Source of the DNA: Halomonas heilongjiangensis
GTDB taxonomy: Bacteria > Pseudomonadota > Gammaproteobacteria > Pseudomonadales > Halomonadaceae
Assembly (NCBI RefSeq): GCF_002879645.1
Contig: NZ_PNRE01000090.1
Location: forward strand, 83,318-147,317
Direction: 5' to 3'
DNA: 64,000 nt
Below are positions 1 through 10,007 of this stretch, piece by piece. The notes beneath the pieces were generated by a model. That model was not told the DNA's origin. It made no database searches and saw only the letters and a program-made list of their open reading frames with translations. The translations under genes were made by a program, and so were the position numbers. Numbering within the stretch: position 1 is the stretch's first letter; each line of letters begins with the position of its first letter.

Positions 1-124
1 CGCGTAAACTCCGTCTTTTCGCCGATTTTTGCCTTGTCTGACCATCGCTCGACGACTTTTCGGACAAAGCTTAAGGACTCGTTCGGCGGTCATGGATGCG
101 TCACGAGGCCGGTACCGCGGGCGC
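1..124. other. Left edge, no gene seen
   Basis: Short stretch downstream of the pcaF stop codon. I see no convincing reading frame, hairpin with a T-run, or RNA gene. It may hold the 3' end of the pcaIJF transcript. Confidence 0.5.
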
Positions 125-1327
<1,203 letters not shown>

Positions 1328-1340
1328 AACAACTCCTGGT

Positions 1341-2114
1341 TCATTCACCCGCGTGCTTGCGATCGGTACGCGCTTTCAAATCGCGCAGGATCTCGAGCTC
1401 ATGGGCCGAGGGCTCCGGGGTGGACTCGAGGTGCTCGGCGAAGCGGATCTCCCAGCCGGTGGCCTCGACCACATCCTCGCGGGTCACCCCCGGGTGCAGC
1501 GAGACCACGGTGAGTTCCTTGGTCTCGGGATCGGGCTTCATCACGCACAGGTCGGTGATCACCCGGGTCGGGCCGCGGCCGATATTGGGCACGCCGTCGC
1601 GGCCCTTGCCGTCGCGGCCGAAGCCCAGGGTGGTGACGAAGTCCACGTCCTTGACGAAGGCGCGCCTGGAGTGCTTGAGGGTGATGAACACCTCACCGGC
1701 GTTGGTGGCGATCTCCGGCGCACCGCCGCCGCCCGGCAGGCGCACCTTGGGATCATGGTAGTCGCCGATCAGGGTGGTGTTGAGGTTGGCGAAGCGGTCG
1801 ATCTGGGCGGTGCCCAGGAAGCCGACGCTGACCTTGCCGCCCTGCAGCCAGTAGCGAAACATCTCCGGCACCGAGACGGTGGTCAGCGCCGACTCGCACA
1901 GCTCGCCGTCGCCGATGGACAGCGGCAGCACGTCCGGCTTGGTTTGCAGGGTGCCGGATTCGTAGATCAGCACCACGTCCGGGGCATGGGTCAGGCGCGC
2001 CAGGTTGGCCGCCTCGCTGGGCAGGCCGATGCCGACGAAGCAGGTCATGCCGTTCTCCAGCGCCCGGGCGGCGGTCACGGTCATCATCTCCGAGGAGGTG
2101 TAGTCGAGGCTCAT
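1341..2114 (-). CDS. pcaJ: 3-oxoadipate CoA-transferase subunit B
   Basis: Beta subunit of the family I CoA-transferase that moves CoA from succinyl-CoA to 3-oxoadipate, making the PcaF substrate. The 257-residue protein carries the catalytic glutamate in YESG (about residue 52) and a glycine-rich PGGGGAPE segment. The ATG at 2114 follows a strong AGGAGG. The start codon shares one base with the pcaI stop (TGATG), so translation is probably coupled and subunits made 1:1. An in-frame upstream start would run inside pcaI and was not used. The length resembles CatJ-type subunits. Confidence 0.92.
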   Translation of the reverse strand: MSLDYTSSEMMTVTAARALENGMTCFVGIGLPSEAANLARLTHAPDVVLIYESGTLQTKPDVLPLSIGDGELCESALTTVSVPEMFRYWLQGGKVSVGFLGTAQIDRFANLNTTLIGDYHDPKVRLPGGGGAPEIATNAGEVFITLKHSRRAFVKDVDFVTTLGFGRDGKGRDGVPNIGRGPTRVITDLCVMKPDPETKELTVVSLHPGVTREDVVEATGWEIRFAEHLESTPEPSAHELEILRDLKARTDRKHAGE

Positions 2115-2959
2115 CAGGATGCTCCTCCTGCCGGGTTGGTCACTTGCTGGTAGACGTTCGCGTCGAGCCATTGGCTGAAGGCGTCGCGGTCACGGGCGAT
2201 GGTGTCCCACTCCTTGTAGAAGCGGTTGTCGCGCGGGTAGTAGCCGTGGGTGTAGGAGGGATAGGAGCCCTTCTCGGCCACGGCCACGGCGCTGATCGCC
2301 CAGCCGGGGATCACGCAGGCGTTGGGGTGATAGTCCGGCTCGGCGGTCAGGTCGTCGACGATCTCCTCGACGGTGACGATGCTGTGCTTCGCCGCCAGCA
2401 CCGCTTCCTTCTGCACGCCGACGATGCCCTCCACCAGCACGTTGCCCTTCCGGTCGGCCTTCTGGGCGTGAACGATGGAGACGTCCGGGCGCACCGCGGG
2501 CACCGCCGCCAGGCGCTCGCCGGTGAAGGGACACTCGATGAACTTGATCTGGTCGTTGACGTTGGGCAGCTCGCTGCCCACATAGCCCCGCAGCACGGCC
2601 AGCGGCAGGCCGGCGGCACCGGCCTCGAAGGCGCAGGCCATGGCGGCGTGGCTGTGCTCGAGGATCTCGACCCGGTGCGGCCAGCCCTTCTCCACGGCAT
2701 CGCGCAGGCGATGCAGCGAGCCCACGCCGGGGTTGCCGCCCCAGGAGAAGATCACCTTCTTCGCGCAGCCCGCACCGATCAACTGGTCGTAGACCAGGTC
2801 GGGGGTCATGCGAATCAGGGTCAGGTCGCGCTTGCGCTGGCGGATCACCTCGTGACCCGCGGCAAAGGGAATCAGGTGGGTAAAGCCTTCCATGGCCACG
2901 GTGGCGCCGTCCTCGACGTAGCGCGCGACCGCATCATGCAGGCTGAGAAACTCGGCCAT
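2114..2959 (-). CDS. pcaI: 3-oxoadipate CoA-transferase subunit A
   Basis: Alpha subunit partner of PcaJ. At 281 residues it resembles the longer CatI/PcaI type of Pseudomonas rather than the 230-residue form. The N-terminal half has the family I CoA-transferase fold signature (GFTHLIPFAAGHE around residues 25-37) and a glycine-rich SWGGNPGVGS loop. It is the first gene of pcaIJF. The upstream region holds two tandem GTTCG-N5-CGAAC-like elements, probably operators for the IclR regulator encoded at 4612-5400. PcaI and CatI cannot be separated by sequence alone; linkage to pcaB favours the protocatechuate branch. Confidence 0.9.
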   Translation of the reverse strand: MAEFLSLHDAVARYVEDGATVAMEGFTHLIPFAAGHEVIRQRKRDLTLIRMTPDLVYDQLIGAGCAKKVIFSWGGNPGVGSLHRLRDAVEKGWPHRVEILEHSHAAMACAFEAGAAGLPLAVLRGYVGSELPNVNDQIKFIECPFTGERLAAVPAVRPDVSIVHAQKADRKGNVLVEGIVGVQKEAVLAAKHSIVTVEEIVDDLTAEPDYHPNACVIPGWAISAVAVAEKGSYPSYTHGYYPRDNRFYKEWDTIARDRDAFSQWLDANVYQQVTNPAGGAS

Positions 2960-3012
2960 CTTGGTTCGCCTCCTGGGGATTCAAGCCGATGCCGGTAGAG
3001 CCGATCATCGTA

Positions 3013-3046
3013 GTTCGCTATGTGAACATAGGTTTGTGATACGAAC
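3013..3046 (-). promoter_or_regulatory. Tandem IclR-type operator before pcaI
   Basis: Two 15-bp elements, GTTCGCTATGTGAAC (3013-3027) and GTTTGTGATACGAAC (3032-3046), start 19 bp apart. Both fit GTTCG-N5-CGAAC with one mismatch each. They lie 54-87 bp upstream of the pcaI start. The same element recurs at three other pca/qui loci in this window. Binding by the PcaR/PcaU-type protein is inferred. Confidence 0.65.
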
Positions 3047-3077
3047 AAAATAATCCCTCCCGCCACCGCCGTCAAAC

Positions 3078-3111
3078 CATGAAAAAGGGGGCTGACCGAG
3101 CCAGCCCCCTT
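3078..3111 (-). terminator. Intrinsic terminator after pcaB
   Basis: A 10-bp perfect stem (3085-3094 with 3102-3111) with a 7-base loop is followed, on the minus strand, by a run of T. It sits 34 bp past the pcaB stop and isolates pcaB from the pcaIJF promoter region. Confidence 0.85.
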
Positions 3112-3144
3112 GAGGGTGAAGCTTTATCCAATGAAATCAGATGA

Positions 3145-4482
3145 CTAAAAATTAGTTAGCCAGTTAATTGCTCGCTGCACCTGGGCCCTGCCACTACCAA
3201 GGTATAAGGCCGGATCCGTGGCGCGGTGCACGGCGGCGGGGTCGAGACGCCCCTGTACCTCGGCATGCTCGTTCAATACCTCGGCATAGCCGCGGCCACT
3301 GCGGCGGGCCGTCTCCGCGGCCTCGGCGCTGATGCGCTTGGCCGCGTCCGGGCCGACCACCGGCGCCAGCAGCCGCGACACCGGCTCGGCCATGATGCCG
3401 CCACCGGTCGCCGCCAGGTTGCGCCGCATCGCCTCGGGATGGACCTCCAGCCCCTCGAGCAGCACCGCCGCCTGCTCAAGGGCGCCCTCGAGCAGCAGGG
3501 CGCTGTCGATCAGCGGCGCCCACTCGGCGTGCCACTCGCCGAGCCCCCGTTCCAGCGGCTGGGCGGCGGCGTTGAGCAGTACCGTGGCGTGGCCATGGAC
3601 CTGACGGGCCGCCCCACGGATCAGCGCGCAGCGCACCGGGTTGCGCTTGTGGGGCATCGACGAGGACTCGCCCATGCCGGGAGCCGCCGGCTCGGCCACC
3701 TCGCCCAGCTCGGTCTGGGTCAGCAGGGCGACATCCAGGGCCAGCTTCTCGGCGGCACCGGCCACCGCATCCAGGGCGGTGCCCAGGGCGTGAATCGGCT
3801 GGCGATCGGTATGCCAGGGCAGCACTGGACGACCCAAGCCGAGCCGTTCGGCCAACGCGTCCATGAAGTCGAGCCCCAGGTCGTCCCAGCCGGAGTGCAC
3901 CCCCACGGCGCCGCCGAACTGCACCGGCAGGCCGGTCTCGGCCAGCGCCGCCAGCCGTCGGCGCGCCTGCTCCAGGCCCAGCGCCCAGTGGGCGACCTTG
4001 ACGCCGAAGGTGATCGGCAGCGCCTGCTGCATCAGGGTGCGGCCCACCATCACGGTACCCTCATGGGCGGCCATCAGGTCGATCGCCGCGGCCCGGCAGC
4101 GCACCAGCAGGGCGTCGAGGGAGGCCAGCCGCGGCCCCAGCAGCAGCATCAGGGCACTATCGACCACGTCCTGGCTGGTGGCGCCCTGGTGCCAGTAGCG
4201 CTTCAATGCCTCCGGCAGGGCGGCCCGCCCCTGCTTGACGAAGGGAATGGCGGCGTTGCCGCCGCTGGCGATGCCGGCGGCAATGGCGTCACAATCGAAG
4301 GCGTAGGCTTCCAGGGTCGCGCGCATGGTGCGGCTGGCCCCCTCGGGCACCGCCCCCCTGGCCTCCTGGACCTCGGCCAGGGCCAGCTCGAAGGCCAGCA
4401 TGGCATCGACCATGGCCTGGGCGTTGCACTGGGCCAGGGCCGGTTGACTCATGAACGGGTGCTGGATCAGGGCGGCGGGCAT
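3145..4482 (-). CDS. pcaB: 3-carboxy-cis,cis-muconate cycloisomerase
   Basis: Lactonises 3-carboxy-cis,cis-muconate, the ring-cleavage product of protocatechuate, to 4-carboxymuconolactone. The 445-residue protein belongs to the fumarase/aspartase superfamily, with TSQD (about 102-105) and the signature loop GMGESSSMPHKRNP (about 269-282). The ATG at 4482 is preceded by AGGAG. Adenylosuccinate and argininosuccinate lyases share the fold, but the pca neighbours and overall sequence match PcaB. It is transcribed alone, divergent from the IclR gene, with a palindromic operator between them and its own terminator. Confidence 0.92.
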   Translation of the reverse strand: MPAALIQHPFMSQPALAQCNAQAMVDAMLAFELALAEVQEARGAVPEGASRTMRATLEAYAFDCDAIAAGIASGGNAAIPFVKQGRAALPEALKRYWHQGATSQDVVDSALMLLLGPRLASLDALLVRCRAAAIDLMAAHEGTVMVGRTLMQQALPITFGVKVAHWALGLEQARRRLAALAETGLPVQFGGAVGVHSGWDDLGLDFMDALAERLGLGRPVLPWHTDRQPIHALGTALDAVAGAAEKLALDVALLTQTELGEVAEPAAPGMGESSSMPHKRNPVRCALIRGAARQVHGHATVLLNAAAQPLERGLGEWHAEWAPLIDSALLLEGALEQAAVLLEGLEVHPEAMRRNLAATGGGIMAEPVSRLLAPVVGPDAAKRISAEAAETARRSGRGYAEVLNEHAEVQGRLDPAAVHRATDPALYLGSGRAQVQRAINWLTNF

Positions 4483-4539
4483 GGGTCTCTCCTGATGGGC
4501 CTCGGGAGGCGGCTCGACGCCTCCCCCAATGGTCGCACA

Positions 4540-4560
4540 AGTGTTCGCAATTCGAACACT
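4540..4560. promoter_or_regulatory. Perfect palindrome, IclR-type operator
   Basis: The 8-base arms AGTGTTCG and CGAACACT are perfect inverted repeats around CAATT. The core GTTCG-N5-CGAAC (4543-4557) is the best match of the element family in the window. It lies between divergent pcaB and the PcaR-like gene, so it is placed for both autoregulation and pcaB control. Confidence 0.7.
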
Positions 4561-4611
4561 ATGCTAGATTGTAGGCCAGATCACGAGCAACTCGACCAAG
4601 GACAAGACGGG

Positions 4612-5400
4612 ATGGAAGCAGCACAGGAAGAGGTACTCAGCCCGGACGACCGTGACTTCGTCACCGCGCTGGCCAGCGGCCTCGAGGTGGTCCTGGCCTT
4701 CGACGAGGCCCACCCACGCATGACACTGAGCGAGGTGGCCAGCCGCACCGGCATGAACCGCGCCCGGGCGCGGCGTTTCCTGCTGACCCTGCATGCACTC
4801 GGCTACGTACGCAAGCAGGGCCGGTCGTTCGAACTGGCGCCGCGGGTATTGCAGCTCGGCTATGCGTTTCTCTCCGCCAACAACTATCGTAGCGTGATCC
4901 AGCAGGTGCTGGAGGACATCACCGCCGAGAGCGGCGAGTCCTCGTCGCTGGGGGTACTGGACGGCGACGATGTCATCTACGTCGCCCGCTCCTCGTCGCG
5001 CCACCGGCTGATGGCCATCACCCTGTCGGTGGGCACCCGCCTGCCCGCCGCGCACACCTCCATGGGCCGGGTGCTGCTGGCCCAGCTGAGCGATGCCGAC
5101 CTCGGGGCCTATCTCGAGCGGGTGGTGCTCGAGGCCTATACCGACAAGACCGTCACCGACAAGGCCGAGCTGAAGAAGTGCATCCTCAAGGTGCGCCAGC
5201 AGGGCTACTCGATCGCCGACCAGGAGCTGGACTCCGGCCTGCGCTCCCTGGCGGTTCCCGCCTTCGACGCCAACGGCAAGCTGCTCGGCGCCATCAACAT
5301 CAGCACCAACGCCGCCCGGGTCGATCTCGACACCCTGATGAAGGAGTACCTGCCACTGCTGCAGCGGAAGGCCCGCGAGATCCGCGCCACCATCAGCTGA
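4612..5400 (+). CDS. PcaR/PcaU/PobR-type IclR regulator
   Basis: A 262-residue IclR-family regulator of the beta-ketoadipate subgroup. The N-terminal winged HTH (about residues 15-80) begins with the subgroup-typical segment DFVTALASGLEVVLAF. The C-terminal effector domain (about 95-255) should sense a pathway intermediate such as protocatechuate or beta-ketoadipate (family knowledge). I chose the ATG at 4612; an in-frame ATG at 4561 would add 17 residues but abuts the operator palindrome. It is divergent from pcaB. It is the most likely binder of the GTTCG-N5-CGAAC elements before pcaI, pcaB, quiC and tctC. Confidence 0.88.
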   Translation: MEAAQEEVLSPDDRDFVTALASGLEVVLAFDEAHPRMTLSEVASRTGMNRARARRFLLTLHALGYVRKQGRSFELAPRVLQLGYAFLSANNYRSVIQQVLEDITAESGESSSLGVLDGDDVIYVARSSSRHRLMAITLSVGTRLPAAHTSMGRVLLAQLSDADLGAYLERVVLEAYTDKTVTDKAELKKCILKVRQQGYSIADQELDSGLRSLAVPAFDANGKLLGAINISTNAARVDLDTLMKEYLPLLQRKAREIRATIS

Positions 5401-5426
5401 GCGTCCGACGCGCACGATGATTTTTT

Positions 5427-5445
5427 TTGAACAAGATTCTAGAAT
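5427..5445 (+). promoter_or_regulatory. GGAAC-N3-GTTCC-family element before IclR gene
   Basis: TTGAACAAGATTCTA (5427-5441) is a degenerate copy of the TGGAAC-N3-GTTCCA element seen across the island. It overlaps the palindrome ATTCTAGAAT (5436-5445). TTGAAC could also serve as a -35 box. It lies 28 bp before the start of the 5473 regulator, suggesting autoregulation. Confidence 0.45.
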
Positions 5446-5472
5446 AACGATTTTGGATAGCGAGACGTCACC

Positions 5473-6252
5473 ATGGCGGGCAGCCTGATCGAACGCACCC
5501 TCGGGGTGCTGGAAGCCCTCTCCGCAGACGCCGGCGGCCTGCCACTGCTGGTCATCGCCGAGCGACTGGAGATCCCCAAGAGTGCGGCACACCGCATCTG
5601 CAACGAGCTGATCCGCCTGGGCCACGTGCGCCAGGATCCGGTCAGCCAGCGCTACCAGCTGACCACGCGGCTGGTGGCCATGAGTTTTCGCTACCTGGCC
5701 AGCACCGGCGCAAGCGACATCATCCAGCCGATCCTCGATCGCCTGGCCGAGCAGAGCGGTGAACTGGTGCGGCTCTCGGTGATAGAGGGCAACCGACTGA
5801 CCTGGATCGCCAAGGCCCAGGGGGCGCGCAGCGGCCTGCGCTACGACCCCGACATGGGCAAGGAGGCGCCGCTGTTCTGTACCGCCAGCGGCCACGCCTG
5901 GCTGGCCGCGCTGAGCGACGAGGAGGCCCTGGCCCTGGTGGATACCCAGGGCATGGAGACCGACCACCCGCTGGGGCCCAATGCCCCGCGCAGCAAGGCA
6001 TCACTTCTCGAGCACCTGCGCCGGGCCCGCGAGCGCGGCTATAGCTGGACCCACGACAGCATGGGGCCCGGCACCGCCGCCATGGCGGCCCTGGTGCGCC
6101 ACCCCCTGGATGGCCATCCCCAGGGCGTGCTGAGCATCGCCGGCCCCAGCGTGCGTCTCGACGCCGAGCGGGTGAAGGCACTGGGGCCGGCGCTGGTGAC
6201 CGCCGCCGAGGAGCTCTCCCAGGCCACCCCTACCTCGCGACTCTTCACCTGA
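5473..6252 (+). CDS. IclR-family transcriptional regulator
   Basis: A 259-residue IclR protein. The N-terminal winged HTH (about 8-65) contains the recognition-helix region IPKSAAHRICNEL, followed by an effector domain with the conserved GLRYDPDMG stretch. It is clearly related to the IclR protein encoded at 36690-37493, which also starts MAG..ERTLG and shares WIAKAQGA..GLRYDPDMG. The AEC carrier gene follows 80 bp downstream, probably in one operon. It is a candidate binder of the TGGAAC-N3-GTTCCA elements. The effector is unknown. Confidence 0.88.
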   Translation: MAGSLIERTLGVLEALSADAGGLPLLVIAERLEIPKSAAHRICNELIRLGHVRQDPVSQRYQLTTRLVAMSFRYLASTGASDIIQPILDRLAEQSGELVRLSVIEGNRLTWIAKAQGARSGLRYDPDMGKEAPLFCTASGHAWLAALSDEEALALVDTQGMETDHPLGPNAPRSKASLLEHLRRARERGYSWTHDSMGPGTAAMAALVRHPLDGHPQGVLSIAGPSVRLDAERVKALGPALVTAAEELSQATPTSRLFT

Positions 6253-6332
6253 ATCGCCAACCCCGCTGAGCACGGCCGGGCCACAGGATCCCCTCCTCGC
6301 CCCGGCCGGGCTCCCGTGGCAAGGAGGCCCCC

Positions 6333-7289
6333 ATGTTCGAGATACTCTCCATCACCACGCCGATCTTCCTGCTGATCGGTGCCGGCTACCTGGCCATGGG
6401 CACCCGCCTGATCAATCGGGAGCAGATGCAGGGCGTGGCCACCTTCGTACTCTACTTCGCCCTGCCGGCCCTGGTGATCCGGGCCCTGACCCAGAACCCC
6501 CTGGACGAGGTCTTCCAGCCCCACTACCTGCTGGCCTATGGCCTCGGCTCGCTGGCGGTGTTCGCCTTCGCCTTGCTGCTGACCCTGGCCCTGCAGCGCA
6601 AGCCGCTCAGCGAGGGCGCCATCCACGCCCTGGGCATGGCCGCCTCCAACAGCGGCTTCGTCGGCTACCCCGTGGCCGCCATGGTGCTCGGTACCTCGCC
6701 GGCCGCGGTCTTCCTGGCCCTCAACATGCTGATCGAGAACCTGCTGATCATCCCGGCGGCGCTGATCCTCGCCGAGGCGGGGCGCCAGAGCGGCGCCGGG
6801 ATCGTCACCGCCGCCCGCAAGACCTTCGTGCGGCTGGCGCGCAATCCCATCCTGATCGGCCTGGCACTGGGCCTGCTGCTGGCCGTGACCGAGACCGCCC
6901 CGCCCCGCCCCCTGGCCCAGGTCGTCGACATGCTGGCCAACGCCGCCGGCCCCGCGGCGCTGTTCGTGATCGGCGGCACCCTGTTCGGGCTCCAGGTGCG
7001 CGGCATGCTGGGGGATGTGGGGCAGATCGTCGGCGGTAAGTTGATCCTGCACCCCCTGGCGGTGCTCGGCTTCTTCCTGCTGATGCCCCAGACGGACCCG
7101 ATGCTTCTGGCCGGGGCCCTGCTGTTCGCCTGCGCGCCGATGATCAGCGTCTACCCGCTGCTCGGCCAGCGCTACGGCATGGCCGGTGTCAGCGCCGCCG
7201 CCTTGATGGTCGGCACCCTGGCCGCCTTCGTGACCCTGAACCTGGCCATCGGCCTGATGAATAGCTACGGTCTGCTGCCGACCAGGTAG
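6333..7289 (+). CDS. AEC-family (auxin efflux carrier) permease
   Basis: A 318-residue inner-membrane carrier with about ten hydrophobic segments and the two-half topology of the auxin efflux carrier family. Bacterial members export or exchange organic acids such as malate and malonate; the substrate here is unknown. The ATG is preceded by AAGGAGG. It lies downstream of an IclR gene. The last 150 bp (7140-7289) recur at 12613-12762 as an isolated fragment with about ten mismatches, so this gene or a close copy was once duplicated. The following gene is convergent. Confidence 0.85.
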   Translation: MFEILSITTPIFLLIGAGYLAMGTRLINREQMQGVATFVLYFALPALVIRALTQNPLDEVFQPHYLLAYGLGSLAVFAFALLLTLALQRKPLSEGAIHALGMAASNSGFVGYPVAAMVLGTSPAAVFLALNMLIENLLIIPAALILAEAGRQSGAGIVTAARKTFVRLARNPILIGLALGLLLAVTETAPPRPLAQVVDMLANAAGPAALFVIGGTLFGLQVRGMLGDVGQIVGGKLILHPLAVLGFFLLMPQTDPMLLAGALLFACAPMISVYPLLGQRYGMAGVSAAALMVGTLAAFVTLNLAIGLMNSYGLLPTR

Positions 7290-7372
7290 CGGTGTTTGCG
7301 GAATCCCGCCCAGGCCACGCACTCTCAGGAGCGGCACGAGAGCGCCTGAGGCCGTTCCAGACGCATGAATCG

Positions 7373-8746
7373 TCAGGCGGCGATGGTCCCCGTCGCCAAG
7401 GCATGCTCCGTTCCGCCCCGCAGGTGGCGTTGCAGGATATCCCGTGCGCCCTCGGCATCCCGCCGCAGGGCGCAATCGTATAGTGCCCGGTGCTCGTCGG
7501 CGGCGATGCGGCCCCGGTAGGACAGGGCGATGAGCTGATAGCGCAGGTACTTGTCGAAGACCGCGTTGTGCAGGTGCATCAGCGCCTGGGAGCCGCAGGC
7601 CGAGATCAGTGCCTGGTGAAACTGCCAGTCATACTTTTTCCATAGCTCGGCGACCCGGCGGTCGCCGCTCGCCATGCCCGCCTCCATGGTGGTGAGTTTG
7701 TGGTAGGCGGCCACGACTCGCGCTTCCCAGTCCATGTCCCCGTGCGCGAAGGAGTCTTCCAGCGCCCGGCCCTCCACCAGTAATCGCAACTCGGCCAGCT
7801 CGCGCATGTTCTGGACCGATACCGGCGCGACTTCGAAGCCACGCTGGCCTTCGGCAACGACGAACCCTTCCGAGGTTAGCCGGTTGAGAACTTCGCGCAG
7901 CGTGGCCACGCTCGTGCCGTAGTCGTCCCGCAGGTTGCTCAGCTTCAACTTCTTTCCTGGGGACAGCTTGCCGGCGATGATGTCGGCGCGTATGCGGCGC
8001 CAGGCCGTCTCGCCCACCGATGTCAGCGCCTCTGGCTTGTCCTGCATCCCAAGCGTTTGAGGCGCTGGGGACAGACTGGCGGAGGAGAGCCGGCCGGTCT
8101 GCACCGTATGTGCCACGCAGGCCGCGATATGCTGGTGCAATACGGCAATGGCGCGATCGGCGTCGCGCGACAGGGCCGCGTCCCTCAGCACGCGGTGTTC
8201 CTGCGCCGCCGGTTTGCCGCGGAAGATGACGGCGACGATCTGATAACGCTGGTAACGGTCGAAGATCGCGCCATAAGCCTGGAGCAGCTCCACCGAGCCG
8301 CATGCGGAAATCAGGGTATGGTGAAATTCGCGGTCATAGTGCTTCCATTCGGCGCTACGGCTGGTATCGCCCGTCATCATCAGGCGCTCCATGGTCTCGA
8401 GCTTGTGGTACGCGCCGACAACCCGCCCTTCCCACTCCAGGTCGCCCTTGCGGAATGCCTCGCGCAGGGCGTGGCCCTCCAGCAGTTCGCGCAGATCGGC
8501 GAGTTGCTGGAACTCCTCCTGGGTGACGGCGGCGACTTCGAAGCCTCGCTGACCTTCGGAACGGACCAGGCCTTCGGCAGACAGCCGATAGAGGGTCTCG
8601 CGCAGGGTGCTGACGCTGGCCGAGTAGTGCTCCTTCAACGCTTCCAGGCGCAGCCGGGAGCGCGGCGCTAGACGACCGCCGATGATGTCGCTGCGGATCG
8701 AGCGGTAGGCGCTTTCACCCGCCGTTTCCTGTGGTGCAGGCAGCAA
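7373..8746 (-). CDS. Tandem-fused GntR (FCD) regulator
   Basis: A 457-residue protein made of two complete GntR regulators of the FadR/FCD type, joined head to tail. Copy 1 covers about residues 1-217 and copy 2 about 240-457, linked by a short Ser/Pro-rich segment. Each copy has its own winged HTH (RLRLEALKEHYSASVSTLRE; KLKLSNLRDDYGTSVATLRE) and its own all-helical ligand domain (DREFHHTLISACGS; DWQFHQALISACGS). Ordinary members are about 220-250 residues and dimerise. The start is TTG at 8746 with AGGAGG six bases upstream. It is divergent from the TRAP operon and probably controls it. Confidence 0.88.
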   Translation of the reverse strand: MLPAPQETAGESAYRSIRSDIIGGRLAPRSRLRLEALKEHYSASVSTLRETLYRLSAEGLVRSEGQRGFEVAAVTQEEFQQLADLRELLEGHALREAFRKGDLEWEGRVVGAYHKLETMERLMMTGDTSRSAEWKHYDREFHHTLISACGSVELLQAYGAIFDRYQRYQIVAVIFRGKPAAQEHRVLRDAALSRDADRAIAVLHQHIAACVAHTVQTGRLSSASLSPAPQTLGMQDKPEALTSVGETAWRRIRADIIAGKLSPGKKLKLSNLRDDYGTSVATLREVLNRLTSEGFVVAEGQRGFEVAPVSVQNMRELAELRLLVEGRALEDSFAHGDMDWEARVVAAYHKLTTMEAGMASGDRRVAELWKKYDWQFHQALISACGSQALMHLHNAVFDKYLRYQLIALSYRGRIAADEHRALYDCALRRDAEGARDILQRHLRGGTEHALATGTIAA

Positions 8747-8961
8747 GTCTCACCTCCTCGTTGTACTGAGCATTGTGTCCCTCGCTAGCCAGCCCGGCAA
8801 GAGAAACGCACTCTTTAACTGATATTATTAAAAATATATGGAAAAGACGCTAAAAGCTGTTGATCGATGAAATGCATGATGTAGCATGGATACTGTCCAG
8901 CGTGGGAAGCAAGCCATCTCGCTGCGGGCGCATCACAACGACAAGATGAAGGAGGCACTCC
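8747..8961. promoter_or_regulatory. Divergent GntR/TRAP control region
   Basis: A 215-bp spacer between the fused GntR gene and dctP. It is markedly AT-rich around 8815-8850 (TGATATTATTAAAAATATAT), unlike its surroundings, and holds the near-repeat pair ATGCAT and TAGCAT around 8873-8886. This is where a GntR operator and both promoters should lie. I cannot define boxes with confidence. Confidence 0.4.
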
Positions 8962-9951
8962 ATGCCCATTACCGCCCAATGCCGCGGCATTCTTGCCGCC
9001 AGTGCCATGATGATCGCGGCAACCACGGCAACCGTGGCCGTCGCGCAAGACAATCCCACGCTGCGTTTCTCGGCTGTGTTCTCCGAGCAGGACATCCGTG
9101 CCGAGATGATGCAGCGCTTCGAAGACGCCATCGCCGACGACTTCGATATGGAACTGCATTACGGCGGCACGCTCTTCAGCCAGGGCTCGGAATTGGTCGC
9201 AATCCAGCGCGGCAACCTGGAAATGAGCAATGTCGCGCCCCAGGACGTCGCCAACCAGATCCCGGCCTGGTCCATTCTGACGTCCGCCTACCTCTTCCGT
9301 GATGCCGAACACCTGGTGGCGTTCTTCAACAGCGAAGCGGGCGAGGAAATGAAGGCCATGGCAGAGGAGCAGCTTGGTGTCCATATCCTGGGCCCGACCT
9401 TCTTCGGCACCCGCCATGTGGGGCTGGTGAACGATAGGCGGATCGAAACCCCCGAGGACATGTCCGGCGTCCGGCTGCGCATGCCGCCTGGCGAGTCGTG
9501 GCAGTTCCTGGGCCGGGCGCTGGGGGCCAATCCGACCGCCATGGCCTATGCCGAGGTCTATACGGGCCTGCAGACCGGCGCCATCGACGGTCAGGACAAC
9601 CCCCTGCCGAACGTCCAGAACATGCGTTTCTACGAAGTGATGGACCAGATCGCACTGACGTCGCATCTCGTGGCGTTCGACCTGCTGATGGTCTCCTCTA
9701 GCGTCTGGAACGACATGACGCCGGAGCAACAGCAAGAATTCCAGGCCGCCGCCGATGAAGCGATCGCCTGGAGTACGGCTGAACATCAGCGCAATGAGCA
9801 GGAACTGGCCGACTTCTTCCGCGAACAAGGACTCGACCTTTACACACCGGATGTGGACGCCTTCCGCGAGTATGCGCAGCAGCTCTATCTTGAATCGTCA
9901 ATCTCCGATGCATGGCCGGAAGGCATGCTTGAGCGCATCAACAACCTTTGA
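8962..9951 (+). CDS. TRAP substrate-binding protein (DctP family)
   Basis: Periplasmic binding component of a TRAP acid transporter, 329 residues. A signal peptide of about 28 residues ends at AVAQ. The mature protein has the DctP-family segments around GVRLRMPPGESW and the ligand arginine region, then AYAEVYTGLQTGAIDGQDNP, the classic helix-hinge motif. AAGGAGG precedes the ATG. It heads an operon dctP-dctQ-dctM-aroQ-like, divergent from the fused GntR gene. The linked dehydroquinase-like gene hints at a hydroaromatic ligand, by inference only. Confidence 0.92.
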   Translation: MPITAQCRGILAASAMMIAATTATVAVAQDNPTLRFSAVFSEQDIRAEMMQRFEDAIADDFDMELHYGGTLFSQGSELVAIQRGNLEMSNVAPQDVANQIPAWSILTSAYLFRDAEHLVAFFNSEAGEEMKAMAEEQLGVHILGPTFFGTRHVGLVNDRRIETPEDMSGVRLRMPPGESWQFLGRALGANPTAMAYAEVYTGLQTGAIDGQDNPLPNVQNMRFYEVMDQIALTSHLVAFDLLMVSSSVWNDMTPEQQQEFQAAADEAIAWSTAEHQRNEQELADFFREQGLDLYTPDVDAFREYAQQLYLESSISDAWPEGMLERINNL

Positions 9952-9961
9952 CGGCTGATGG

Positions 9962-9982
9962 ATCGGCCGCGTTGCGGCCGAT
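9962..9982 (+). promoter_or_regulatory. dctP/dctQ intercistronic hairpin
   Basis: A perfect 9-bp stem (ATCGGCCGC with GCGGCCGAT) and 3-base loop starts ten bases after the dctP stop and has no T-run. Such stem-loops after binding-protein genes typically protect the upstream mRNA so that the binding protein exceeds the permease. Confidence 0.6.
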
Positions 9983-10007
9983 TCCGCTCCACCCTAGAGG
10001 TACGAAG

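Noticed and set aside
3226..4611. N-terminal extension of the IclR frame antisense to pcaB
   Set aside because: The frame is open by composition only. The regulator's conserved N terminus starts near 4612 and an operator lies upstream.
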